A DNA stretch of 64,000 nt from Sphaerospermopsis sp. SIO1G1 (lineage in GTDB: Bacteria; Cyanobacteriota; Cyanobacteriia; Cyanobacteriales; Nostocaceae). A program made the translations under genes and the position numbers. The DNA lies in assembly GCA_010672785.1 (NCBI GenBank), contig JAAHFX010000003.1:360706-424705 (forward strand). The letters run 5' to 3'. Shown piece after piece: positions 28,146 through 36,721 of this stretch. Every line of letters begins with the position of its first letter. Positions within the stretch are counted from its first letter, which is position 1. The notes beneath the pieces were generated by a model. That model was not told the DNA's origin, searched no databases, and was given only the letters and a program-made list of their open reading frames with translations.

Positions 28146-28952
28146 CTATTGTTGTATTTGATTTATTTCTACAAAAGGCTGGTTAGCTAATTCTTTTAAA
28201 CCAACTGATTCTAATAAAGATACCCATGTTTCGGGACTGTTACTTCTGATTTTGGCAACATTAGTAATTGTGTCATACCAGATTTCTTGTTGGGCATATA
28301 TTTCTGCTTGTCTGAAAAGAGTTGCTCTGTGAATATAGCTGTTAAATATGGAGTTTATGGTGGTACGTTCCAACGAACCAGATACATACTCATCTACACT
28401 TCTATCATTAGGATCACAAATTAAAGTAAAGTACCATTGGTAGTTTTTTCCAACTTTTAGATTAGCACTTGCGGGAATATCAATTTGTACTATTCCTGGT
28501 TTGTTAGGTGGGACAAAATTCTTTAGATAAGCTTCGTTTCCATCTTCATCTATTAATACAAATTCAGCAATTTTTGTATTATTTTCAGGAACAAAAACAT
28601 ATAAACTGGATGTATCTTGGACTGTTTTACCCTCATTTTCCCATGTGGGCATAATTGCGATTAAAGATGATTTTTCATTATTAGTAACTAAACAAGTAAT
28701 TCCTCTTCTTCCTCCTGCTACTGATCTTTTTGGTTGACCACGATTTGGTGATACCGGAAATTTAATAACCCTTTGTGTTTGTGTATTTTTTCTGGTTTTG
28801 ATATTAAGATTAGATTCAGTTTTGACGGAGTTGTTAGTGGTTGTCTGTGCTAGGGAAGGTAAAGATAATGTAGATGCAATTATGAGTGTGGGGAAAAGCC
28901 CAGCAATAATTTTTAAGAGAGAGTTATTAATAAAATTTTTCTGAGTTATCAT
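28146..28952 (-). CDS. DUF928 family exported protein
   Basis: The 268-residue protein has a signal peptide (about 10-36, ending SLA) and the DUF928 start signature RGQPKRSVAGGRRGITC (about 71-87), followed by a beta-rich domain with LTP-like LYVFVPENN and GKNYQWYFTLICDPNDRS. The helical end (about 215-262) carries WYDTITNVAKIRSNSPETWV. DUF928 proteins are abundant in cyanobacteria and often lie next to CHAT or TPR/adhesin-like genes, but no function is established. Convergent with the small gene at 27828. Confidence 0.85.
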   Translation of the reverse strand: MITQKNFINNSLLKIIAGLFPTLIIASTLSLPSLAQTTTNNSVKTESNLNIKTRKNTQTQRVIKFPVSPNRGQPKRSVAGGRRGITCLVTNNEKSSLIAIMPTWENEGKTVQDTSSLYVFVPENNTKIAEFVLIDEDGNEAYLKNFVPPNKPGIVQIDIPASANLKVGKNYQWYFTLICDPNDRSVDEYVSGSLERTTINSIFNSYIHRATLFRQAEIYAQQEIWYDTITNVAKIRSNSPETWVSLLESVGLKELANQPFVEINQIQQ

Positions 28953-29039
28953 CAGTCAGATATCCCTTGATATTTATTATGTATAATTCACATTTAAAAA
29001 CCCTAATTCCGAATTTCTTCCATACATATAGTAGTTGTG

Positions 29040-29918
29040 TTAGGAAATTGGTTCAAAAACCATTTTAGGGATTAATGTACTATCTTTTCCCTGTCCAATT
29101 CCTAAGAAACGAGTTTCATTTTCATAGACGCGCACTAATCCCAATATATCTTGATTTATTAATACTTGCTGTCCTTGACACCATTTTTTGGCAAATGTTC
29201 CTGGTAAATTTACAGATGGTAATTTTTCTAAAGCTGCATCTGGGGCAATTGGTGCAAATGCACTATTTTGTATCTGTTCTTCTAAGTCGCTCAAGGTTAG
29301 GCTATTTTCTAAGTGAAAACCGCTGCTTTGTGTACGGGTAAGGGCGGCTAGGGTTGCATTTGTTTTTAATATTACTCCTAAATCACGGGCGATCGCACGG
29401 ATATATGTTCCTGCTCCACAGGTGATCGCTAAATCTAATTCCGGAAAATCACTATCTCGCCAGTCTAAAATTTTTATATTAAATACTTCTACTGTACGTA
29501 CGGGAGCTTCTACTATTTCTCCTTGACGCGCTAAATCATACAGGCGTTTACCATCCACTTGAATTGCACTGTAACTGGGTGGTATCTGCTCAATTTTACC
29601 GATAAATTGGGATATTTCAGCTTCTACGTCTGCTAATTTCAAACCAGGACAAGGTTGAGCGGTAATTACCTCTCCCTGCAAATCATCTGTATTTGTACGT
29701 ACACCAAAACGCACAGTAGCTTTGTAGGCTTTGTCACTAGGCAAATATTGTAATAGTCTAGTCGCTTTACCAATTGCAATGGGTAAGACACCGGTAGCAG
29801 CGGGATCTAATGTCCCTGCGTGTCCTACTCGTTTTAAACGCAACAATCTTCTTACTCTTGCTACGCAGTCATGGGAAGTCCAATCATAGGGTTTGTGTAA
29901 ATTGAGAAAGCCTTGCAC
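29040..29918 (-). CDS. truB: tRNA pseudouridine-55 synthase
   Basis: The 292-residue protein has the TruB core with the catalytic aspartate in [17 protein letters not shown] (D38), GKRLYDLAR, and [15 protein letters not shown]. It forms the universal pseudouridine 55 in the T-loop of tRNAs. The start is a GTG (29918), matching the family start [17 protein letters not shown] short C-terminal extension resembles the cyanobacterial PUA-like tail. Single gene in its neighbourhood. Confidence 0.96.
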   Translation of the reverse strand: MQGFLNLHKPYDWTSHDCVARVRRLLRLKRVGHAGTLDPAATGVLPIAIGKATRLLQYLPSDKAYKATVRFGVRTNTDDLQGEVITAQPCPGLKLADVEAEISQFIGKIEQIPPSYSAIQVDGKRLYDLARQGEIVEAPVRTVEVFNIKILDWRDSDFPELDLAITCGAGTYIRAIARDLGVILKTNATLAALTRTQSSGFHLENSLTLSDLEEQIQNSAFAPIAPDAALEKLPSVNLPGTFAKKWCQGQQVLINQDILGLVRVYENETRFLGIGQGKDSTLIPKMVFEPIS

Positions 29919-30385
29919 AGAATAACTTTTATGTTTAACTTTGTAGTTAATAGTATCATATTGAGTTATTTATCAAGGTAAAAAAATATCAACAAAACAG
30001 TAATATTTGGCATTTGATTAATTCAACATTTAAAACAAAACCTACGCAAAATTCATTTCAAAGACTGTCATTACGACGAAAGGAAGCAATCTCAATCCCG
30101 AATTTTATAGGATTTACGTACGCATAAGCTATAGAATAATAGAACCACTCCAGACACAGAGAACACAGAGGAATGAGATTTTGAGAGATATTTTGTGTAA
30201 GTGCTAATAAATTCAGAAATAGCAATTTTAAGATTTTAAACTCTGAAATCAATTTTTGAAAATTATAAATTTCACCTAATGCTGTGGATAACAATAGCTA
30301 ATCTTGCCATTACTGAATACTAATATTTAAAATATAATCACAATCAGTACATTAATTAGGGATATACTGATCGTTAATATCCAGA
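29919..30385. other. Gene-free region with a decayed family C element
   Basis: Positions about 30041-30204 carry family C-like ends (CCTACGCAAAATTCATTTC and GATATTTTGTGTAAGTGCT) and interior words such as ACGAAAGGAAGCAATCTC that recur at 24719, 35132 and 40534. No gene is supportable. Confidence 0.55.
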
Positions 30386-32095
30386 TCAATAATTCAATAG
30401 TCGAAATATGAAGTTTTTTTTTAAATTATCTTCTAACCTTGGTTCTAAAGGTGGACTTTTCCAAGATTCCAGAAAACTTAAACCCAAGGATGGATCAGCT
30501 ATAGTCTCAGCATAACTAGCATTCAAATAGGAAAAATATTCTGATCTTTCCAAAAGATAAGTTTGAAAAAATGGCACACTAAAATTATTAATATAAATAC
30601 GCGCTTGGGTAGCATTACCAACCATTTCTGGGGGTAATGATATTTGCTGACTTCCTGGTTTACTGTCACCAATAGCAGAAAAATGAGTACCACCCACCAG
30701 CATGACAAGATATTTGTGGGGATTATTTAACCAGGAAAATGGTCTTATTTGTTCATATAATGCTGGTGCAACTATATCTTTACTACTACTAATAAACATG
30801 ACAGGAGTTTTAATTTGGTTTAATCCTGATTCCCCAAAAATTGAACTGGTGATGGGATTAATAGCAATAGCAGCTTTTACTCTTTTATCTTCTAAATTAA
30901 CTGATAAGTAAGAATGATTGTTACCCTTGGGAGGTAATAATTCTAAAACATTACATTGCAATAATAAAGACATATTCCAGGTATTTTTGATTCTGGTAGA
31001 ACTACAGTCAGTTTTTAATTTTTGAAAATTAATTTTTGCTCCAGCTAATGCTAATGCAGTATAACCACCCAATGACTGTCCTACTACTCCCACTTTTTGG
31101 AGATTTAATTTATCTTGAAAAATTGAATGAGACTGATTATATTGCTCTAATTGATTCAGAATATATTTAATATCTAAGGGACGATTAATAAATTCTTGAG
31201 CTTGTTCTAATTTGCTATCATTTTGGTCATTAATTAGTAATTGTGGATGATTAGGAATAACCACTGTTAAACCTTGAGATGAAAATGTTTGAGCTAAATA
31301 ATCAAAATTACTACTATTTAAACCTAAACCGTGGGAAATTATAATTACTGGTGTAGGATGTTGTACGTTGGGTAAATAAATATCAGTGGGGAGAGAACGA
31401 TTTCTTGTTTGATCAAAAAACTCAAAAGTATATTTATTTGATCCTATTTTTTCTGTTTTTTTATCCTTACTTAATGATGGGATCACAGCAGTTTTATAAC
31501 TAGCTGCTTCTTGTTGTGATAACTTTTGAACTAAAGCTAGTGCTTCATTAGTTTCACTACTTAAATTGTTTAATTCCTCAGCTATTTCTAAAATATTTTT
31601 TAAGTTAAAGTGAATATTATTTTGGGGATAGTGACGGACAACATTTAATAATGTTATTCCTTCTTTTGTATGAGCAGCAGCAATTAGTGCATCACGTAAA
31701 GAATTGATCACTAATTCCTGTTCATGGGATTGATGATTAATCAATGTAGCGAAACGATAGAGCAGAAATCTACCTTGCTGCGTATCCAAAAACTGACTAG
31801 CAACAATGGGATTTACTTTTATACTCCTCAACAAAATTTCTCTGAATTTTTGCAGTCGCTGAGGTGAAATATAATCCTGATAGATTAACAAGTCTTGATT
31901 TAGTTTTCCTGTTTTCGTGAAATTTTCTAAACTAATTACAGAAATAGGAAGTTCTAAAATAGAGTAAGAAGCATAAATTTTATCAGCAGCTATTCCAGTA
32001 TTACTAATACCAAAAGTTGGTAGCAACATTGATAGTACCAGCAATAAAGAACGTTTTCTCAAGCTACTAATCCAAGTACCAAATAAACTATTCAT
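30386..32095 (-). CDS. Exported alpha/beta hydrolase with N-terminal DUF1400
   Basis: The 569-residue protein has a signal peptide (about 15-37), a DUF1400 domain (about 39-170, IYASYSILELPISVISLENF) and an alpha/beta hydrolase domain. The oxyanion segment HGLG (255-258) and nucleophile GQSLGGY (S341) are present; the late catalytic histidine is probably in GGTHFSAIGD. This is a cyanobacterial family annotated as predicted dienelactone hydrolase-like; the substrate is not known. It is preceded by a 676-bp repeat-rich gap. Confidence 0.88.
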   Translation of the reverse strand: MNSLFGTWISSLRKRSLLLVLSMLLPTFGISNTGIAADKIYASYSILELPISVISLENFTKTGKLNQDLLIYQDYISPQRLQKFREILLRSIKVNPIVASQFLDTQQGRFLLYRFATLINHQSHEQELVINSLRDALIAAAHTKEGITLLNVVRHYPQNNIHFNLKNILEIAEELNNLSSETNEALALVQKLSQQEAASYKTAVIPSLSKDKKTEKIGSNKYTFEFFDQTRNRSLPTDIYLPNVQHPTPVIIISHGLGLNSSNFDYLAQTFSSQGLTVVIPNHPQLLINDQNDSKLEQAQEFINRPLDIKYILNQLEQYNQSHSIFQDKLNLQKVGVVGQSLGGYTALALAGAKINFQKLKTDCSSTRIKNTWNMSLLLQCNVLELLPPKGNNHSYLSVNLEDKRVKAAIAINPITSSIFGESGLNQIKTPVMFISSSKDIVAPALYEQIRPFSWLNNPHKYLVMLVGGTHFSAIGDSKPGSQQISLPPEMVGNATQARIYINNFSVPFFQTYLLERSEYFSYLNASYAETIADPSLGLSFLESWKSPPLEPRLEDNLKKNFIFRLLNY

Positions 32096-32320
32096 CGCTC
32101 AAATTTTAGGTGGTATTGTTCAGCGAGGGGTTAAATTTGGTAGTTTTTCAGACACCCTGTTAATTCATCTATATACTAGACTTTAGTTTTCTATTCTGGA
32201 TATTTTTGAGTTTTGTTGTGGAGAATGATAAATTTATTATTTATAAATTCCGTCCTTTCCAGGGGATAGAAAAAGCGAAGATTCCTTATTTCCAGCCTCT
32301 TGCTTCAGTTAAAGTATTAA

Positions 32321-32357
32321 TAACTTATAACTGATAACTGATAACTGACAACTGAAA
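32321..32357. repeat. Short ACTGATA heptamer array
   Basis: About five heptamer units in the upstream region of the DUF1400 hydrolase, of the same type as the array at 274. Confidence 0.8.
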
Positions 32358-32669
32358 TTACTGTTGGAAGTTTCCTGAAACTAAAAAACTTTGTATTTAC
32401 AGAGCATAAATAATACTATAATAGTGTGATGTACCTTAAATAACTCAGCTATATGAACAGATATAGTATCAGAAGTGTTAATCACATTTTATCTAAGTCA
32501 GTTGATTACAGCTTCAGTGTTTGTTTTGTAGCTTAAAATATCAAACAAATTTACAAATAAACTCACAAATGAATTCAATCGGACTTGTTTAGATTGTTAA
32601 ATAAAAACTTAAGTTTGCCAAAATTAACCGGATATGAAAGTTGATAAATTTCCGAACAGTGATAATACC

Positions 32670-32763
32670 AGAATTTATGCAAAATATCTCTTGTAAACCT
32701 GATTCCTCTGTGTTCTCTGTGCCTGGATTGGTTCAATTATTCCATAACTTGTACGTAAATCCT
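32670..32763. mobile_element. Inverted-repeat element, family C copy (32.7 kb)
   Basis: Diverged ends AGAATTTATGCAAAATATCTC and ACTTGTACGTAAATCCT. The interior GATTCCTCTGTGTTCTCTGTG recurs at 51025. The right end stops eight bases before the ATG at 32772. Confidence 0.7.
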
Positions 32764-32771
32764 AAAATACT

Positions 32772-33359
32772 ATGAAAAGAAACATCAAAACATTAACAAC
32801 TGTTGTCATTACCTGCATGATTGTTGTTATCTTCAGTTTGGGAATAGTCAAAGCACAAACACAATTAACTTCCCAATCAAAAGTAGCTATTAATGGTATT
32901 GGTTCTATCAAAGTTGGAATGAATGTTCCTGAAGCTGCGCTTACAGTGGAAAATCGTTTGTATGTTTCCTATGGAGGATCTGAGGGTTGTTACTATCTAC
33001 GACTAGACGGAAAACTTAAAGATGTTTCCTTTATGGTGACAAAAGATGAAACTAAAAGTCGTCAAAAATATCTCACTAGTGATGTCATTGCGAGAGTTGA
33101 TATAGATAACCCCAAAATTACAACAATTTCTGGAGCAAAGATTGGTGATTCAGAAGCAAGAATTAAATCACTCTACGGCCAACAAATTAAAGTTGAACCT
33201 CATCCCTATGCTTATCCCGATGGACATTATTTAATCTTTGTTCCTCAAGATCAAGCAGACAAAAATTACCGATTGATTTTTGAAACAGATGGTAAGCGTG
33301 TAACTAGGTACAGAGTAGGTAAACTACCAGAAGTGAACTATATAGAAGGATGTGCTTAG
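32772..33359 (+). CDS. Exported hypothetical protein
   Basis: The 195-residue protein has a signal peptide (1-28, cleavage after VKA) and a compact domain with GIGSIKVGMNVPEAALTVE, YYLRLDGKLKDVSFMVTKD, and ISGAKIGDSEARIKSLYG. The repeated pattern of a beta segment and G-M/S-x-x-x-A/E helix resembles small periplasmic beta-lactamase-inhibitor-like or SmpA-like folds, but no family can be assigned. Two cysteines (in SEGCYYL and at the C-terminal EGCA) could form a disulfide. The start lies directly behind an inverted-repeat element. Confidence 0.75.
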   Translation: MKRNIKTLTTVVITCMIVVIFSLGIVKAQTQLTSQSKVAINGIGSIKVGMNVPEAALTVENRLYVSYGGSEGCYYLRLDGKLKDVSFMVTKDETKSRQKYLTSDVIARVDIDNPKITTISGAKIGDSEARIKSLYGQQIKVEPHPYAYPDGHYLIFVPQDQADKNYRLIFETDGKRVTRYRVGKLPEVNYIEGCA

Positions 33360-33515
33360 ATTTTGCAGCAGATTTTCTGGTCATAATCATATGTTAACTT
33401 TTGTTAAGTTCCGCATAATTCCACAAATCACTCACCGATAAGACATTAAGCAACTCAGAGAATTTCACAAAATTCGTTGAGAAAACTTTGCTAATGATGT
33501 TCTTTTCAAATAATC

Positions 33516-33764
33516 ATGAATACCATAGACTCTCAATATAAATCAGACAAAATCAAACGACAAATTCCTCCGCAATTGCTTTGTATTGTATCTTATTTTG
33601 CTCTGGCTTTATTTATATCAAACCTTCAACCTCAAAAAATAGGTGTTCAATTTCCTAACGCACCCAGTCGAGGTTGTCCTGCAAGTACAATAGCAGGAGG
33701 TACAAGAGTAAGTCAGCGAAATCTCTTAGATATGGAAAATGTCAGTAAATTAATTGACAATTAA
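33516..33764 (+). pseudogene. Truncated DUF928-like ORF
   Basis: The 82-residue frame has a hydrophobic N-terminal segment (about 20-40) followed by FPNAPSRGCPASTIAGGTR, which parallels the FPVSPNRGQPKRSVAGGRR start of the DUF928 protein at 28146. The whole downstream beta domain is missing: the frame ends 24 residues after this motif. It is most simply a truncated paralogue, though a small functional protein with this motif is not excluded. Confidence 0.55.
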
Positions 33765-33863
33765 TTTGTGACAAACAGAGATGGAAAGGATCTACATTGC
33801 CACTTGCCAAAATCTCAATTTTTGTAGTACGCTAGAAACACAAATACACAACATCCCAAAATC

Positions 33864-34154
33864 ATGCGTTTAAAAAGATGGGAATCCCCCCGTAAACAAG
33901 GGAGAAACGACAAAGGTAGAGGCGGTTCAGCCAGACAAAGACAACTGAAAAAACAAAGACAGGTACTGAGAAAAAAACTCAAAGAACAGCAAAAGCCAGA
34001 CAACAATCACAACAATCACAACAACAAACCGAGGGAAGGAACATCAACCTTCCCTTTCTTTTTGGTTGAAATTCCTCAAGTACCTGATTTAAGGGAAAAA
34101 TTAGAGATTTGGGGTGATTTGAGCAGTAAAAGTGGAAATATTGAAGAAATATGA
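33864..34154 (+). CDS. Small basic hypothetical protein (uncertain)
   Basis: The 96-residue frame has a highly basic, Gln-rich first half (RRGGSARQRQLKKQRQ-like), an Asn/His run (NNHNNHNNK) and a hydrophobic-acidic second half (FPFFLVEIPQVPDLREKLEIW). I recognise no family. The Asn/His run comes from an ACAATCAC-type tandem repeat. It could be a real small gene or a chance frame; the end overlaps nothing else. Confidence 0.4.
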   Translation: MRLKRWESPRKQGRNDKGRGGSARQRQLKKQRQVLRKKLKEQQKPDNNHNNHNNKPREGTSTFPFFLVEIPQVPDLREKLEIWGDLSSKSGNIEEI

Positions 34155-34172
34155 GTATTAAAGATGGGATAT

Positions 34173-34252
34173 AAGTACCTGAGCAAAACACACAAAAATC
34201 TCTGTTCCCTCTTCCCTATCCCAAATATAAAATTTATTTTGTCAGAATACTT
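34173..34252. mobile_element. Inverted-repeat element, family D copy (34.2 kb)
   Basis: Ends AAGTACCTGAGCAAAA and TTTTGTCAGAATACTT are imperfect inverted repeats, with a CCCTCTTCCCTATCCC interior. Related copies are at 49335-49443 and 63632-63755. It lies just before tRNA-Gln. Confidence 0.7.
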
Positions 34253-34300
34253 GACAGACCCCATATAGTACCTGCTATACTTATTCTATTGCGAAATCAA

Positions 34301-34372
34301 TGGGGCGTAGCCAAGCGGTAAGGCAGCGGGTTTTGGTCCCGCCATTCCTAGGTTCGAATCCTAGCGCCCCAG
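34301..34372 (+). tRNA. tRNA-Gln (TTG anticodon)
   Basis: A 72-nt cloverleaf: acceptor TGGGGCG pairs with CGCCCCA, the D-arm has AGCCAAGCGGTAAGGC, the anticodon loop reads TTTTGGT with anticodon TTG, and the T-arm has GGTTCGAATCC. The 3' CCA is not encoded. An intrinsic terminator follows at 34390. Confidence 0.97.
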
Positions 34373-34389
34373 CATTATAAGTAAATCAG

Positions 34390-34417
34390 AAGGATAGAGT
34401 ATCTGTCCTTTTTTTGT
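34390..34417 (+). terminator. Intrinsic terminator after tRNA-Gln
   Basis: AAGGA pairs with TCCTT around an internal GATAGAGTATC segment and is followed by seven T residues. It ends 45 bases after the tRNA. Confidence 0.7.
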
Positions 34418-34426
34418 ATATTCTGA

Positions 34427-34906
34427 CTAATGATCTGGTGATTTCAAAGCCTGATCTAAAATTATCCTAGCCTGTTCTGCTTTAGCTTTCGCTTCTTGAT
34501 AGCGTAAATTAGCTTGAGCAAAATTTTTCAGAACCTTAAAACCTTCCTTCAAGCGGGTAATTTCCTCTTCAGTAACAGTTTGATCCGTAAATAAAATATC
34601 CACAGCTTTACGAATTTCTAACGCTTCGTTTCGTGACTCTTGGACTTTTAATTTTAGTGTAGCTAAATTACTCAAAACTTGTACAGCTTGAATAACATCA
34701 TCTTCATCACTAGAATGTTCGAGAGTGGATTCTTTAACTTCTATTAATTGTTGAGGACTAAAACCTTCTGTTAATTCTGTTGATAATTGATCAGTTTCCA
34801 TTAATTCCATTAACTGATCCATTGCTTTATCACGAGCTTTTGCAGAATCTTTACCTGGAACAGTGAGAATAATATCCGGACTTTGAGCGAGTGTATATTT
34901 AACCAT
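34427..34906 (-). CDS. Conserved hypothetical cytoplasmic protein
   Basis: The 159-residue acidic protein is predicted mostly helical, with ILTVPGKDSAKARDKAMDQL near the start and a long charged helix (EEITRLKEGFKVLKNFAQAN, then YQEAKAKAEQARIIL). No signal peptide, membrane span or catalytic motif is visible, and I cannot name a family. It sits right after the tRNA terminator on the opposite strand and has its own start region. Confidence 0.72.
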   Translation of the reverse strand: MVKYTLAQSPDIILTVPGKDSAKARDKAMDQLMELMETDQLSTELTEGFSPQQLIEVKESTLEHSSDEDDVIQAVQVLSNLATLKLKVQESRNEALEIRKAVDILFTDQTVTEEEITRLKEGFKVLKNFAQANLRYQEAKAKAEQARIILDQALKSPDH

Positions 34907-35090
34907 AGTAGGGTCAAATTTGCTAATTTACCAAAGTGGTTGTCAATTGTAACATTACCATTAATTATTCCTTTATTCCTGGTGTGATTCCCTTAATTTG
35001 TCAAGAGATAACACTTTTGCTTTTGAATATATAAATTTTAATTTATGAACCTCAACCATTCTCAATTGATAAATTATTTATACTAGATTT

Positions 35091-35180
35091 AGGACTGACG
35101 CATTTTAATGAAACCGCGGGGTTTGAGATTGCTTCCTTTCGTTGCAATCACAGTATTTGCAGTAGATTTTGCGTAAGTTC
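35091..35180. mobile_element. Inverted-repeat element, family C copy (35.1 kb)
   Basis: Ends AGGACTGACGCATTTTA and AGATTTTGCGTAAGTTC, with an interior GATTGCTTCCTTTCGTTGCAA also seen at 24719 and 40534 in the other orientation. It ends 38 bases before the next start codon. Confidence 0.7.
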
Positions 35181-35218
35181 GATTAATAAAACTCTATCAA
35201 AAATAGGAGGGGAGAGAT

Positions 35219-36496
35219 ATGACTCCTAATCCATCTATTATGCGTTCTGTTGAACAACTAGGTTACCGTGTGACTGTGGGTGATGTAGCTAGTCAAGCTG
35301 GTTTAAATTTAGCAGAAACTAACCAAGGTTTATTAGCTTTAGCTGCTGATGCTAATGGACATTTACAAGTAGCAGAATCTGGAGATATTGTCTACGAATT
35401 TCCTCAAAATTTTAGGAATATTTTACGGAATAAATATTTCCAGTTAAAGTTACAAGCATGGTGGCAAAAAATTTGGAGTGTTCTATTTTATTTAATTAGA
35501 ATTTCTTTTGGTATTTTATTAATTGCTTCCATCGCTTTAATTACACTCACTATTATTATCATCATTACGGCAGTTAATTCTAATAGAGATGATGATAATG
35601 GAGGTGGTATTTCTGGGGGTTTTAGTCTAAATTTCTTCTATTTTCCAGATTTATTCTGGTATTTTAGCCCCAATTATGAACACGGAGAAAAACGGATAGA
35701 AAGAAGGAAAAAGAGCGAGTTTAATTTTTTAGAAGCTGTATTTTCATTTTTGTTTGGTGATGGCAATCCTAATCCTAAATTAGAAAAACGTCGCTGGCAA
35801 AATATTGGTACTGTAATCAGAAATAACCAAGGTGCGGTAGTAGCAGAACAAATTACACCTTATTTAGATAATTTGGGTGAAACATATCAACAGGAATATG
35901 AAGATTATATGTTACCTATTTTGGTTAAATTTAATGGTAAACCCCAAGTTAGTCCACAGGGACAAATTGTCTATTACTTCCCAGAATTACAGGTAAAAGC
36001 CAATAATCAAGTCCAAAGCATAGAACCATATTTAGATGAAAAACCCTGGCGATTTAGTGCAGCAAATTCTGGGCAAATTATGCTCAGTGCTAGTTTAGGA
36101 GTAGTTAATATTGTTGCAGCTTTGATGTTAGGGAGTTTATTAAGAGATGGGACAATTGCAGCAGAAATTGGGGGATTAGTTGCTTTTGTACAGGGAATTT
36201 ATGGTTTATTGTTAACCTATGGAATTAGTTTTTTAGCGATTCCTTTAGGACGATATTTTTGGATTCAAGGGCGTAATGAAAAAATTGCTAACCGTAACCA
36301 AGAACGTTTAACAAGAGCCAGATTTTTAGCAAGTGCTGATGATGTTTTAGAGCAGAAAATTGCGTTTGCTAGTCAGTTTGCCGCGGAAACAGTAATTGGT
36401 AAAGATGATCTCATTTATTCTAGTGATCAAGATTTGTTAGAACAGGAGTTTGAACAGGTGGAAAAAAGAAATTTGTTAGATGAAGATAGTCATTAA
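35219..36496 (+). CDS. Conserved cyanobacterial membrane protein, function unknown
   Basis: The 425-residue protein starts behind a strong ribosome-binding site (AGGAGGGGAGAG). It has an N-terminal cytoplasmic segment with RVTVGDVASQAGLNLAETNQ, which resembles a winged-helix or DNA-binding-like fold (about 10-60), then a transmembrane segment (about 88-118), a D/N/G-rich stretch, a soluble middle domain, and two more membrane segments (about 285-308 and 318-345). I know related proteins only as conserved hypotheticals in cyanobacteria. The combination of a helix-turn-helix-like N terminus and membrane spans is unusual. Confidence 0.82.
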   Translation: MTPNPSIMRSVEQLGYRVTVGDVASQAGLNLAETNQGLLALAADANGHLQVAESGDIVYEFPQNFRNILRNKYFQLKLQAWWQKIWSVLFYLIRISFGILLIASIALITLTIIIIITAVNSNRDDDNGGGISGGFSLNFFYFPDLFWYFSPNYEHGEKRIERRKKSEFNFLEAVFSFLFGDGNPNPKLEKRRWQNIGTVIRNNQGAVVAEQITPYLDNLGETYQQEYEDYMLPILVKFNGKPQVSPQGQIVYYFPELQVKANNQVQSIEPYLDEKPWRFSAANSGQIMLSASLGVVNIVAALMLGSLLRDGTIAAEIGGLVAFVQGIYGLLLTYGISFLAIPLGRYFWIQGRNEKIANRNQERLTRARFLASADDVLEQKIAFASQFAAETVIGKDDLIYSSDQDLLEQEFEQVEKRNLLDEDSH

Positions 36497-36505
36497 CTGA
36501 TAACT

Positions 36506-36659
36506 GATATCGTTTCCGGGTGCATCGGTATTATTCCTTGAATATCCCCTTGTTTAATATCAATATCTGTGGGAAATATATATCATGGATGGGGCAACCA
36601 GGGGGGGTTTGCCCCTACGCGAGGAAAACATATCATTTCGATGCTAACGGATTTGATAT
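36506..36659. mobile_element. Inverted-repeat element inside a heptamer array
   Basis: The imperfect ends GATATCGTTTCCGGGTGCAT and ATGCTAACGGATTTGATAT are about 22-bp inverted repeats. The interior has GGGGCAACC and GGTTTGCCCC, which also pair. ACTGATA heptamers lie directly on both sides, so it appears to have inserted into an array. A lone related end (ATCATTTCCGGGTGTATTGG) occurs at 41957. Confidence 0.7.
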
Positions 36660-36719
36660 GATAACTGATAACTGATAACTGTTAACTGATAACTGATAAC
36701 TGATAACTGATAACTGATT
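36660..36719. repeat. ACTGATA heptamer array
   Basis: About eight tandem heptamers between the membrane-protein gene and the SpoIID-domain gene. The unit type is the same as at 274. Confidence 0.85.
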
Positions 36720-36721
36720 CC

